From Bacteroidales bacterium (GTDB taxonomy: Bacteria; Bacteroidota; Bacteroidia; Bacteroidales; WCHB1-69): a DNA stretch of 64,000 bases. The notes beneath the pieces were generated by a model. The model made no database searches and was not told the DNA's origin. It saw only the letters and a list, made by a program, of their open reading frames with translations. The translations under genes were made by a program, and so were the position numbers. Positions 52,110 to 61,742 of this stretch are shown here, piece after piece (the first letter of the stretch is position 1; each line of letters opens with the position of its first letter). The stretch lies in the NCBI GenBank assembly GCA_024686335.1, contig JAILCI010000060.1, forward strand, positions 1 to 64,000. The letters are read 5' to 3'.

Positions 52110-53304
52110 ATGATGAAAAATAGATATTTGATTTTAGTATCTATATGGCTGTTATGCCTCCATACAGGCTGGTCCCAGGAGATAGACTTTCATTTGGATA
52201 TGAACAACATGTCGTTTTTCAAAGAGGCTACATTGGTGGTGGAGGGCAGGTTCTTGAAACCCGTTTATGCCTACACCGTGAAGGACATCCAAGGGAATGA
52301 CCACTATTATGGCATTTGTCCAGTGGTTGCATACCGAGTGTTCAAAGGTAAAGCCAAAGCCGGTGATACGGTATATGTGACAAGAGAAGGGAGATGCCTT
52401 GAAGATATAAACACTTGTATCCTTGATTATTATCCATTCACAAAAGTTTATAAGGTAGATCCACATACAGGGGATTCAGTAGAATTGGATTTTGATGTTC
52501 AGTTCGATTATCCAGAAATAGCTTTTTCTAAGCATATTGAAGTTCTTAGTCAATTTGTGAATGATTGTGTGTTTTTTTTCAAAGAATCCACCTTTCCCAA
52601 GACTAAGGAGAAGCCATACGCTTCCATGCCTCAGTATCAATATTTGTACCCTTATGTTTTTTACGATGAGGGTACAAAACTATATGTCTCTGGTGATAAG
52701 TTCTTAGGGTTAAATGACACGCTTTTCAATTCAAGAAACGATTTGTATCGATTCATGTTGGAAGCGGGTAGGTACGACACGACAGTGGTAAGGGTTGTGG
52801 AGCCAAAAACCCAAGACAAAAACAGGGATTACATCAACAGAACCCTCCCTCCGGAAGTAGAACAACGGTGGGGAAGTCAAAAAAAAAAATACGTCAGACC
52901 AAAGATAACGCAAACCTCTATCTCTCGTTTGGAGAACCTCAAATCCAATATACCCCAAACACAAACAACGCTTGTGTAGAGATAGATTTGTGTGTGCACA
53001 CCAACAAACCCAACGTGTATTTTGATGGCGGATATGTGAAAATGGTGCTCATGACATTGATGATCCACTGGAGGTCAAGCTGTTCCCAAATCCGGCCACT
53101 CATCAAGTAGAGGTGTCACTCGATCAAGAGGATGAGTTTATCCAAACAATCCATATTTATGACGTGTATGGCAAATTGATTCATGTTGAGAGTACAAGTA
53201 GCAACACCATCAGTCTCGATGTTTCAAGGTTAGCTTCGGGAGTATATTTTGTGCGCATAACATCCGAAAGTGAAGAGATGGTGAAGACGTTGGTGAAAAG
53301 ATGA
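52110..53304 (+). pseudogene. Secreted protein with T9SS type A sorting domain, broken by two frameshifts
   Basis: The first frame gives a signal peptide (MMKNRYLILVSIWLLCLHTGWSQ) and about 250 residues of an unrecognised domain, then runs into (A)11 at 52879-52889 and ends out of frame at 52979. Shifting at the A tract opens IRQTKDNANLYLSFGEPQIQ to FDGGYVK. A second shift near 53040 (one A added to GAAAATGG reads YVKNGAHDIDDPLEVKLF) restores the T9SS type A signal FPNPATHQVEVSL to ASGVYFVRIT and KTLVKR. Both breaks are repaired by one extra A. It may be a true pseudogene, a slippage-controlled gene or sequence error. It is flanked by its own promoter and by the convergent branching-enzyme gene. 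Confidence 0.8.
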
Positions 53305-53323
53305 TTATTTCCGCAGAAATAAT
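53304..53323. terminator. Weak hairpin between convergent genes
   Basis: Stem ATTATTTC (53304-53311) with its complement (53316-53323) and loop CGCA, directly after the T9SS cargo stop codon. There is no T tract, so a terminator role is tentative. Confidence 0.4.
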
Positions 53324-53365
53324 GCTGCCTCTTCTCACCCTTTGTCAAACTATCATCAAAAGATT

Positions 53366-55354
53366 TCAACCCAGTACCAACGCCGTCCTCGAGGGGATGT
53401 ACAGCTTCAGGGTACGCTGACCTCCACGCTTGCGAGACGGATAGCTCGTCCCCGCCTCTACATTGCCAAAGCCGTGATATTGCTTGTCATCGCTATTGAG
53501 GACCAAACGATATTCCTCTTTCAGACAGGGAATCTCATAGTCCGCAAACGACTGGGTCGGGTTGAAATTAAAGACAAAGAGCAAGCCGTTGCGCTCATAG
53601 ACGAGCACCTGATCCTGGCCATTCTCAAAAGTCTTCTGCGGCAGCGCATCCAACAGATGGTACTGGTTCACCAGATGCACCATGTCGCGGTCGAAACGGT
53701 TCAGGCCGGAATACTTCAGCAGCGTGTCGTCGGCCAAGTTCCACTGGCGGCGGGCGTACTGATACGACCAGCCATTGCCCTCACGGGGAAAGTCTATCCA
53801 CTCGGGATGACCGAACTCATTGCCCATGAAGTTGAGATAGCCTCCGGATGCTAAGGTGAGCGTGATCAGGCGGATCATCTTGTGCAACGCCACACCCCTA
53901 TCTACCACCAGACTGTGCTCAAGCACCGACATCTTGTCGTACATTTCCTTGTCAATCAATCTGAATATCAAGGTTTTGTCTCCCACCATCGCCTGGTCGT
54001 GGCACTCCACATAACTGATGGTCTCCTCTTCGCTTCTTTTATCGGTAAGGTGGAAATAGATGTCACCCACACCCCAAGCTTCGTCAGGTAGTTTCTTAAC
54101 GGTCTTGACCCAATAGTCGGCAATGCCCATCGACATGCGATAATCAAAGCCTATGCCGCCTTGCCGAGCAGGGAAGGCCATGCCAGGCATACCACTCACA
54201 TCTTCTGCAATCGTCATGGCATCCGCGCGCACGGACCTGACCAGATTGTTGGCCAACGTCAGATAGACGAGGGCGTCCTCATCTACATTATCGTCGAAAT
54301 ATTGGTCATAGTCCACAAAATCCACCCCGAGACCATGATCCCAATAGCTCATACTCGTTACGCCATCAAAGCGGAAGCCGTCGAAGCAGAACTCCTCCAG
54401 CCAGTACTTGAGGTTAGAGAGCAGGAACAGGATAGTCTCGGTCTTGCCATAATCGAAGCAACGGGAGTCCCAAACAGGGTGCTGACCTTTCTCGCCATGA
54501 TGAAAATAGAGACTATCACTGCCATCGAAAAGGGAGAGACCCTCCTTCTCATTGCTGACAGAGTGGGAATGGATCACATCCAAGATAACAGAGATGCCGG
54601 CACCATGGGCGGTGTCGATGAGTTCCTTCAGCTCTTCCGGCGTGCCGAAGCGCGATGAGGGAGCGAAGAAGTTGGAGACCTGATAGCCAAAGGAACCGTA
54701 GTAAGGATGTTCCTGGATAGCCATCAGTTGTATGGTATTATAGCCCAACTCTTTGATGCGGGGGATAACCGTCTCCTTGAATTCCCAATACGAGGAGACC
54801 TTCGCCTCTGCGGAGGACATGCCCACATGTGCCTCGTAGATAAGCGGGTGGGCAGGCTTCTCGGGAACAGGATATTTCCACTGATAGGACTCGGGCTCCC
54901 ACACCTGGGCACAGAAGACCTTGGTCTGCTCGTCTTGCACCACGCGGGTGGCGTAGGAAGGAAGGCGCTCGCCAGCACCTGACGACCAGACCATCCACAA
55001 CTTATAGAGCATCGTGTGCTTCAGGGCATAATCGGGCAGTTCTATCTCCCAATCGCCATTACCTAATGGTTTTAGGGCGAAAGCAGGCTGTATTTCCCAC
55101 CGGGAGAAGTCACCGTACAGATAGAGCTCCTTGGCATTGGGAGCCTTCTCACGGAAGACCCAGCCCTTCTCGGTCTTATGGAGGCCGTAGTACAGATGTC
55201 CGTTGGCCACGTCAGAGAGAGGGCACGCACCGTCCGTCAGCGACAACTCGCGCAGCAGGGCACGCTCGCGACGCTTCTGCAACTGGCAGGTAAAAGGTTT
55301 CAAATAGGGGTCCTTCTTGACCAGCTCAACTGAAAATCTGCCTACCGTATTCAT
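53366..55354 (-). CDS. 1,4-alpha-glucan branching enzyme (GH13, eukaryote-like)
   Basis: Forms alpha-1,6 branches in glycogen; cytoplasmic. The 662 residues start with a CBM48-like beta domain (VFREKAPNAKELYLYGDFSRW) and a GH13 barrel with the nucleophile Asp in GFRFDGVTSM, the acid/base Glu in TIAEDVSGMP and the third acid in YVECHDQAM, then GGYLNFMGNEFGHPEW and a C-terminal beta domain. The sequence type is that of GBE1-like enzymes and not E. coli GlgB, matching the GT3-type synthase at 14320. It starts 2 bp after a DUF3857 gene and is the last of the lptD unit. Confidence 0.94.
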   Translation of the reverse strand: MNTVGRFSVELVKKDPYLKPFTCQLQKRRERALLRELSLTDGACPLSDVANGHLYYGLHKTEKGWVFREKAPNAKELYLYGDFSRWEIQPAFALKPLGNGDWEIELPDYALKHTMLYKLWMVWSSGAGERLPSYATRVVQDEQTKVFCAQVWEPESYQWKYPVPEKPAHPLIYEAHVGMSSAEAKVSSYWEFKETVIPRIKELGYNTIQLMAIQEHPYYGSFGYQVSNFFAPSSRFGTPEELKELIDTAHGAGISVILDVIHSHSVSNEKEGLSLFDGSDSLYFHHGEKGQHPVWDSRCFDYGKTETILFLLSNLKYWLEEFCFDGFRFDGVTSMSYWDHGLGVDFVDYDQYFDDNVDEDALVYLTLANNLVRSVRADAMTIAEDVSGMPGMAFPARQGGIGFDYRMSMGIADYWVKTVKKLPDEAWGVGDIYFHLTDKRSEEETISYVECHDQAMVGDKTLIFRLIDKEMYDKMSVLEHSLVVDRGVALHKMIRLITLTLASGGYLNFMGNEFGHPEWIDFPREGNGWSYQYARRQWNLADDTLLKYSGLNRFDRDMVHLVNQYHLLDALPQKTFENGQDQVLVYERNGLLFVFNFNPTQSFADYEIPCLKEEYRLVLNSDDKQYHGFGNVEAGTSYPSRKRGGQRTLKLYIPSRTALVLG

Positions 55355-55356
55355 AA

Positions 55357-57018
55357 CTATTTGTTTGTAGTATAAATCAAATCATGCTGCTCATCCCACA
55401 ATGACATCATCGCCTTGAAATCTTTGTACTGCGAAAGGTCGATGATATTCTCCCATACCGAGAGCTCTCTGACCACATGCATGGTGCTGCCATCGATGGT
55501 ATATCGGATGTTGATCTTTCCGAAATCGTACTCCTTGGTATACTCATAGGGTTGCGTCACCCAACGGGCACCGGCAGGCAGGCGCAAGTCGTACTCGTAA
55601 TGCTCTTCCACCTTAGGCGAGAAAAGCGGGGTAATGCGCTGGCTGTTCAGACGGGCAGCCTTTATCGGGATTCCATTGACGGAAGGACGCACATAAAGCT
55701 GATAGTAACCATTATGCAACGGACTCACCGTAGCACTCACCTTCGATTCCTTAGCAGGCAACAGCGTGTTTTGGGTCGCCTCAGTCTTGTGCATCGCAAC
55801 AACAGGTTTCAATGCTACTGAAACATCAGCAGCGAGATCCACACGGACATTCGGTACATCCTGTGTCTGGACCATCTCACCATTCATCATGATGAAACTA
55901 TTGGGAGCGCAGCGCACATCCATTGGAACATTATCGGTATAAGCAGTTGAGATGTAATAGTCTTTGCCATCAACTTTCACTTGGACAGCTGTCTGCATAT
56001 CTTTCATCATCTCTTCAAAGAAAAAGCCGAAATTGCACTGGAATCCAGCCGTCTGCAACATTTCCTTTAGCAACAAATCCTTCTCAAAGGGCGTGCCGCA
56101 ATTGCTCTGCCACACGGTATAAGGCGCAGCAACCAGATAGTTCAAGTATCGGATATTCAAATCGTTGGTATGAATACGATTTGCCACATAGTCGCGAATG
56201 GCAAGTACCTGCTGCATGGGAGTATCTCCCTCTTTAACGATCTCCTTCAACACATCCTGGAATATCTTTCTGTCATGGTGGAGAAAAGCATTCTGGTTCT
56301 GTAACATCTCAGCCAAATACAAGGGATTCGGAACTGTCGTGAAGAGTAAAAAAGGCATACAGTTCGGATCAATATAGGATTCGGCAGGTTTCTGAGGCAT
56401 ATTGTTGAATACCCAATGGAGAAGCGTCGTATTAGAATCGGTGGTACTCTGGGCAAACTGCTCAAGAGACTCATCGTAGTGCTTATAATAGTTGACTGCG
56501 AACTCCTCTGGTACCTCCACAAAAATCTCATATGACTCAATAGGGGCTGCCTCACAAAGATCTATCTGCTCCATCAGACTTGGGAAGAAGATTGTCTGTG
56601 TGTGGATGGTATAGTCGAGCACGATGGTGGCGTCATATTCAAGAGCCGTATGGGTGACCACCATCTCACGCATCGAGTTGAAACGGTCACAGTCGGTGCA
56701 GCTATATGGCAAGGAAGGATTGAAAGCATTGGCAGGCGTCTCTACACGACTTCCGTCTTTGCGGATAGTGTAGGCCTCATTGATAGTGAGCGTCTGGAAA
56801 TCCGTATTATAGAGGATAAAAGTCTCGCCATAGGTATCGTAGAAAGCATCTAACGAGAAGAGTTGCAACTCCTTACGGAACCTCATATCTACGGTACCGT
56901 CCTCGTTAAGTTTATAACTGCGAAGGATCTTATGATAGACAGCATCCGGCTGCTCGCCAGCCCATGCGAAAGTGATGCTGAGAATAGTTATCGTGACAAG
57001 GGTCAATATCTTTTTCAT
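55357..57018 (-). CDS. DUF3857/transglutaminase-like secreted protein, degenerate active site
   Basis: Exported protein of 553 residues with signal peptide MKKILTLVTITILSITFAWA. An N-terminal DUF3857 domain is followed by a transglutaminase-like core with Cys in SNCGTPFEKDLLLKEML. The positions where His and Asp of the triad are expected read QTAVQVKVDGKDYYIST, so both seem replaced. The domain is followed by a beta-rich end. It is paralogous in layout to the next gene upstream, from which it is separated by 33 bp, and lies 2 bp before glgB-like. Function unknown; envelope maturation or glycan-linked roles are possible. Confidence 0.8.
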   Translation of the reverse strand: MKKILTLVTITILSITFAWAGEQPDAVYHKILRSYKLNEDGTVDMRFRKELQLFSLDAFYDTYGETFILYNTDFQTLTINEAYTIRKDGSRVETPANAFNPSLPYSCTDCDRFNSMREMVVTHTALEYDATIVLDYTIHTQTIFFPSLMEQIDLCEAAPIESYEIFVEVPEEFAVNYYKHYDESLEQFAQSTTDSNTTLLHWVFNNMPQKPAESYIDPNCMPFLLFTTVPNPLYLAEMLQNQNAFLHHDRKIFQDVLKEIVKEGDTPMQQVLAIRDYVANRIHTNDLNIRYLNYLVAAPYTVWQSNCGTPFEKDLLLKEMLQTAGFQCNFGFFFEEMMKDMQTAVQVKVDGKDYYISTAYTDNVPMDVRCAPNSFIMMNGEMVQTQDVPNVRVDLAADVSVALKPVVAMHKTEATQNTLLPAKESKVSATVSPLHNGYYQLYVRPSVNGIPIKAARLNSQRITPLFSPKVEEHYEYDLRLPAGARWVTQPYEYTKEYDFGKINIRYTIDGSTMHVVRELSVWENIIDLSQYKDFKAMMSLWDEQHDLIYTTNK

Positions 57019-57051
57019 ATTCTGTATCTATTTAAGGTTCAACGATTAAGA

Positions 57052-59010
57052 TTAGTACAACACAGGTTTTACCACAATCAGCGGAGTGTTCTGGAAGAAC
57101 TCCTGATTTTGGACGACCGTGCGGTAGGCGGGCCAATCGGAGGCCTCATAGACACGTTTGCCAAGACGGATATTCTCTTGGAAGACGAACTTGTTATTTT
57201 CAAACTTATAACCACCAGAGAAAGAGATGTCCTTGCCATCAAGTTTGCGATATTTGGGCATCTTGGCAGAGGTATAGCCGGAGGGCAGTGTCATCGTCTC
57301 GGTGAGGACGACCTGACGGGAGCATCGGTCGCTGAAAGGATAATCGCGTTTCTCCAGACTGGTATCATAGTAAAGATGGCGCATGGCGAACTTGTAGAGA
57401 CCGCGCGCCACCAGCGGAGTCACGATGACCTCTCGTTCACTGACAGTTGCATAGTGCGGGATATCAAACTTGTAGGTAATCTTCACCGGATGCTCGAGAT
57501 AGGTCTCCTCATCGGTGTACTTGACAGAGCGTAAGCGCACGTTGGGATAAATGTTGCGCATCTGAGCCTCCACATTGTCGCGCCACTCGCTCTTGCGACC
57601 GGAGAAGACGGAGCGTACGGCACGGTCCGACTGGCCCTCAGCGGTGATAGTCACGGTGCCAGAGAGGGTGCCGTCTTTCTTAACCTTGGTATCCGCCGTC
57701 ATCTTGAGGTAGTGGTTTTCTGGTCTGGAGACAGGAGTCTTGCCGAGAGTAGCACCTTGGGGCAGGCCCATCAGGAAGTTCTGTTGCTGTTCGGCACTAG
57801 ACCAGAGCTCGCGCACGCCAGGCACCCACGTCGGGTCCAACAACTGATAGTTGCCATTGCGACGCTTGACGACAGTCACACAGTGGTTGAACTGGTCGGC
57901 AGGGATGTCGTCGATGCGCTCACCTGCCATCGTCATGGCGGCGAAAGCCTCAAAACCGGCAGCGCGCAACATGCTGATAAGCATTCCTGCTTTATCCTTG
58001 CAGACGCCACAACGGTCGGTGTAGTTCATCTCGCACTTGTGCAGCGTGAAGCCCTCGCCCTCACCCATCGAAATGCCGGAGTAGCGCATGTTATCGGCCA
58101 CCCAGTGTGTGAGGATAGAGATACTGTCGTTCTCAGTCTTGGCATTGGCAAGCAGACTGTTCACCTTTGCTTTCACCTCCTCGGTGGGCACAAAGCTGCC
58201 GTAATCTTCGTTGACGCCGTAGAACCAGCGCGACTTGGCCTCCCAATCCTTAGCGGTGGAGAGCAACAGCTTTGTATCGATATCGTTTTTAGCCAACGTA
58301 TATCGAGGCGTTTTCAGCGGCATGATATCTTTCTTGACAAAGGTATAGAGGATACGGCCGCCGTCGGCAATCTGCTGGGACTGCTCCAACTGACCATTAT
58401 AGACAGCATAGCGGAGATTCTTGCTGGCCAGCACGTTGACTTGGTAGACCTTCTCCATCACCGGCTGGTCGCTCCAAAAAGGAACGATGTCGTAGAAATG
58501 GCCGCGCATCGGCGGGATGTATTTGGCATCGGGGTCTTCCCCACCCTGCAGCAGCGCGTAGGTGAAGCCCTTTTTGTAGGTGTTCACCTCCACTGCGTCG
58601 CCGGGCTCCAGACGGCCTAAGGCGACCATCTTCTGACGGGCACCCCAGTAGATCATGTGCGCCGGGGCAGGATAGTCATAAACAAGCAGGTCCACCACCT
58701 CGCGAGCACCGCCCTTGCGATAGATCACAACCTCCCGAATCTCCACGTATGCAGACAACGGATCGTAATCCATCTTGACAGTGTTAAAATCTCGGGCACC
58801 ATTATCGGTGAGAATCTTCCAGAGCTTGTGGTTATAGACATGGCTCAAGCCGCTCTCCTCCATCATCACGGAGGTGCTGTCAAAGACCGTCACGATATCA
58901 TAACCGTCATATTCGCCATCCTGAACAGTTGCTAAGCGAGTCTCTGCCGACTGGGCAAAACCCATCAGCGTCATACAGAGCATTAGAAATAGTAGGGATA
59001 CCTGTTTCAT
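57052..59010 (-). CDS. DUF3857/transglutaminase-like secreted protein
   Basis: Exported protein of 652 residues with signal peptide MKQVSLLFLMLCMTLMGFAQ. An N-terminal DUF3857 domain (about 25-250) is followed by a transglutaminase-like core with an intact triad: Cys in DRCGVCKDKAGML, His in FNHCVTVVKRR and Asp in YQLLDPTWVPG. A C-terminal DUF2569-like or beta region follows. It may act as a periplasmic peptidase or crosslinking enzyme. It follows lptD by 24 bp and precedes its degenerate paralogue. No T9SS signal or lipobox is seen. Confidence 0.85.
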   Translation of the reverse strand: MKQVSLLFLMLCMTLMGFAQSAETRLATVQDGEYDGYDIVTVFDSTSVMMEESGLSHVYNHKLWKILTDNGARDFNTVKMDYDPLSAYVEIREVVIYRKGGAREVVDLLVYDYPAPAHMIYWGARQKMVALGRLEPGDAVEVNTYKKGFTYALLQGGEDPDAKYIPPMRGHFYDIVPFWSDQPVMEKVYQVNVLASKNLRYAVYNGQLEQSQQIADGGRILYTFVKKDIMPLKTPRYTLAKNDIDTKLLLSTAKDWEAKSRWFYGVNEDYGSFVPTEEVKAKVNSLLANAKTENDSISILTHWVADNMRYSGISMGEGEGFTLHKCEMNYTDRCGVCKDKAGMLISMLRAAGFEAFAAMTMAGERIDDIPADQFNHCVTVVKRRNGNYQLLDPTWVPGVRELWSSAEQQQNFLMGLPQGATLGKTPVSRPENHYLKMTADTKVKKDGTLSGTVTITAEGQSDRAVRSVFSGRKSEWRDNVEAQMRNIYPNVRLRSVKYTDEETYLEHPVKITYKFDIPHYATVSEREVIVTPLVARGLYKFAMRHLYYDTSLEKRDYPFSDRCSRQVVLTETMTLPSGYTSAKMPKYRKLDGKDISFSGGYKFENNKFVFQENIRLGKRVYEASDWPAYRTVVQNQEFFQNTPLIVVKPVLY

Positions 59011-59034
59011 ATTTTAGATTTTTAATGTTTACAA

Positions 59035-61665
59035 TCAGAGATTATCACGGAAGTCGTTATGCTTGTTGAACTTCATCACATTCTTCAACACATTGGCTTT
59101 CACATTAATGGTGAAACTCCAGCCCTTACGATAGCCGAAAGGAATCCAACTGAAGGCCATCTCCCAACAGTGCATGTCCCTATAGACATCGATAGAAGTA
59201 TAGGAGAAGTCTTTCTGCACAAAGTCGTAACCAGTAGTAAAACCGAGTTTCCACTTCTTCGTCACATAAAAATCACCCACCACATTGATGGTATGGACCA
59301 TGTTGTGGTTATAGAGTAACGTATCCTGCATACGGTAGTAGTAGATATTATCCGCCAAGCCATAGGTAAAGGTGTAGTTAAAAGTAAAAGACCATGGCAA
59401 ACGGGCATGAGCACTATTGTTCTGTGGTGTGGAATTATTAGAGTCGTTCTTTTTCTTCTTGAAAGTATTCTGGTCGATACGCCAGTTCAATGCAATACTG
59501 AAATCTGTGGACGACAGACGGAACAACCGATGGTTGGCCTTCCACTCAGTGATATTGCATCGCACACCGTTTTCGTTGATGATATAGGGATCGAAAACGA
59601 AATTAAAGGTGAGATATAGCTGTCTGAAGAGGGTACTACGACCAGAGACAGTCAGTTTTGACCAATTTAGTGAGTCGGCGGCGATGTTGTAGTTCATGCC
59701 GACATTCAAATTGTCGAAAAGGGCAATCTTTTTGAATCCTGTTATCGTATCGCGCTTAGAACGGACCTTGATCTCGATATTGTTGCCAAAGGAGAGCTGC
59801 ACTAACGCTTGCGTATTTCGTGTGCCGGAACCAAAGATTGCACCATCATAACGAGAATACTCCACATACTGTCCCTGGATGGGATCATAGTACTTATCAA
59901 GCGAGCTCTTGTTGAACGCTGGCTGATAAGTAAAGTTCAATACCGGTGTCACGACATGACGAAGAGCATAAAGTGCACCTTTCTTGAAGGTGTACATCAA
60001 ATAAATTTTAGTAGTCAAATTAGAGGAGACATGGAGATCGTGCAGTGCATTAAAACCTCTGTGAAATTGTCTGTTGACAACGCCGTATGCCACATCATCA
60101 TCGTATTCTACCGTCATGTCCCGGGTGTAATTCTGGAGATACCAACGTTCCGTCAGCGTAGCTGTTGTATTCCAGTTAATCAGCTTAGCGATTTTGATAG
60201 GGATGGTCAACGGGATAGTATGCATCATGCCGACATTCATCTCATTCCACGTAGTTGGTTGGAAGAAGAGTGAATCATACGTGTCTAGTTGACCAGTAAA
60301 CTGAGATGTCCACTTCATGGAGATATTGTCATACCACTTCAATGAACCCACCTTATTTTTCTTACGGAAAGGATAAAACTGAATGACGGACATGCTGATA
60401 TCAGGTAGTTTCATATTAATGGCCTTGGTGCTCGTATTCTGTGAATATGAGAGCGTAGCATCTACGAAGAAAATATCATTAGCTGAAGTGGAAACATTGA
60501 CAGAGGAGGTGTACTGATTCGAGAGATAATCGTTCGTGGAAGTCATATTATACTTCGAATAGTTTGAACTCACAATGTCGATGTGGGCATTAAAGCGAGT
60601 TGTTGGGTGCGATTTAATATCCTGTTGGTGATTCCAGAAGATCTTAAAGTCGTTGGAGTGATAGTAAGTACTATCGATAAGTTTCTCCCCGAGATAGGTT
60701 TGAGAGAAAGCAACCTTGGCCTGACCTTGACATTTGTAACGATAGACATAGTCCGTCTGCGCTTTGATAGCCCAGCTACCACGGGTGTAGATATCGGCAG
60801 ACAGCAGCAAATCTATGTTGTCGTTGATACCAAAATAGAATCCGAGGTCTTGCAAATAGAAACCCAGCGATGAAGACTCACCAATGGAGGGCATAACGAG
60901 ACCAGAACGACGGGTTTTCTCCAAAGGGAAAAATCCGAATGGCAGTGCCAATGGGGTCGGCACACCCGTAAAACTCAGATAAGCAGGACCGATGACTATC
61001 TTGTCATGCTGGATAATTTTAGCCTTAGTAAAAGAAATCTCATAGTGAGGGTTCTCCAAATCACAGGTTGTATATTTACCATTTTTGATGAAAGCCTCGT
61101 TATCGCCCATCTTCTTGACCTGTTCACCATGGATATAGCCTTCGTCTTCGGTAGTGATGACATGTGAGATTTTACCTTTATGGGTCGTGAAGTTGTATTT
61201 TATTTCCCTAGCCTTGTACTCCTCCTCGCCTTGCTTGAAGACAGGATTTCCCTTCAGCTTTCCTGAAGAATCAATCACACCGGAAGCATAGAGCTCATTA
61301 TTTCGAAAGTCAATTTCAATATAGTCGGCATAGAGTTCCATATCTTCATACTTAACCATAGCATCACCGAAAAGATAGGTGTAACGGTTTTGCAAGTCAT
61401 TAACGGTAGAGTCGGCAGCGCTATAGTAGACAATCTTTTCGACAGCATTTGGAGAAATTTTCTTAGGGTTACGAGCAGCGCGGAGGAGAGAGTCAAGCTG
61501 AAGACTATCCAGTTGAGGAGCCATCATGGTAGAATCTTGACGCTGTACCGGCTTGCGGGCATGAGGGCGCTGCGCATACACACAAGACGTCAAAAAGATC
61601 AGAAACAAGCAGCAAAGCAGGCCTCTGAAATATAAAATATCGTGTGTGTATAATTTTTTCTTCAA
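59035..61665 (-). CDS. lptD: LPS-assembly outer-membrane protein LptD
   Basis: Outer-membrane barrel that inserts lipopolysaccharide into the outer leaflet. The 876 residues contain a signal peptide (ending SCVYAQ), an N-terminal OstA/LptA-like jellyroll (about 75-210: GDAMVKYEDMELYADYIEID, then KAREIKYNFTTHKGKI) and a large C-terminal barrel. Family phrases such as LALPFGFFPLEKTRRSGLVMPSIG are present. Bacteroidota LptD lacks the exact disulfide pattern of E. coli. It is the first gene of the unit lptD-DUF3857-DUF3857-branching enzyme and is divergent from the amidase gene. Confidence 0.93.
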   Translation of the reverse strand: MKKKLYTHDILYFRGLLCCLFLIFLTSCVYAQRPHARKPVQRQDSTMMAPQLDSLQLDSLLRAARNPKKISPNAVEKIVYYSAADSTVNDLQNRYTYLFGDAMVKYEDMELYADYIEIDFRNNELYASGVIDSSGKLKGNPVFKQGEEEYKAREIKYNFTTHKGKISHVITTEDEGYIHGEQVKKMGDNEAFIKNGKYTTCDLENPHYEISFTKAKIIQHDKIVIGPAYLSFTGVPTPLALPFGFFPLEKTRRSGLVMPSIGESSSLGFYLQDLGFYFGINDNIDLLLSADIYTRGSWAIKAQTDYVYRYKCQGQAKVAFSQTYLGEKLIDSTYYHSNDFKIFWNHQQDIKSHPTTRFNAHIDIVSSNYSKYNMTSTNDYLSNQYTSSVNVSTSANDIFFVDATLSYSQNTSTKAINMKLPDISMSVIQFYPFRKKNKVGSLKWYDNISMKWTSQFTGQLDTYDSLFFQPTTWNEMNVGMMHTIPLTIPIKIAKLINWNTTATLTERWYLQNYTRDMTVEYDDDVAYGVVNRQFHRGFNALHDLHVSSNLTTKIYLMYTFKKGALYALRHVVTPVLNFTYQPAFNKSSLDKYYDPIQGQYVEYSRYDGAIFGSGTRNTQALVQLSFGNNIEIKVRSKRDTITGFKKIALFDNLNVGMNYNIAADSLNWSKLTVSGRSTLFRQLYLTFNFVFDPYIINENGVRCNITEWKANHRLFRLSSTDFSIALNWRIDQNTFKKKKNDSNNSTPQNNSAHARLPWSFTFNYTFTYGLADNIYYYRMQDTLLYNHNMVHTINVVGDFYVTKKWKLGFTTGYDFVQKDFSYTSIDVYRDMHCWEMAFSWIPFGYRKGWSFTINVKANVLKNVMKFNKHNDFRDNL

Positions 61666-61691
61666 AAGTGAGTTTATTAAAGTAATTAATA

Positions 61692-61699
61692 TACTTTTG
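61692..61699 (+). promoter_or_regulatory. Promoter -7 box of the amidase gene
   Basis: TACTTTTG, 43 bp before the amidase ATG at 61743. It lies on the lptD side of the opposing lptD -7 box. Confidence 0.6.
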
Positions 61700-61717
61700 C
61701 TAAAATATTTAAAACTG

Positions 61718-61725
61718 CAAAAATA
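61718..61725 (-). promoter_or_regulatory. Promoter -7 box of the lptD unit
   Basis: TATTTTTG on the minus strand, 52 bp before the lptD ATG. It faces the amidase promoter only 18 bp away, so the two start regions cross. A TTTG lies 22 bp upstream. Confidence 0.6.
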
Positions 61726-61742
61726 CTTAAAGTTTCAGAACT

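Noticed and set aside
57712-58620. 300-codon open frame opposite the DUF3857 gene
   Set aside because: The coding strand has signal peptide, triad residues and operon spacing; the opposite frame has none.
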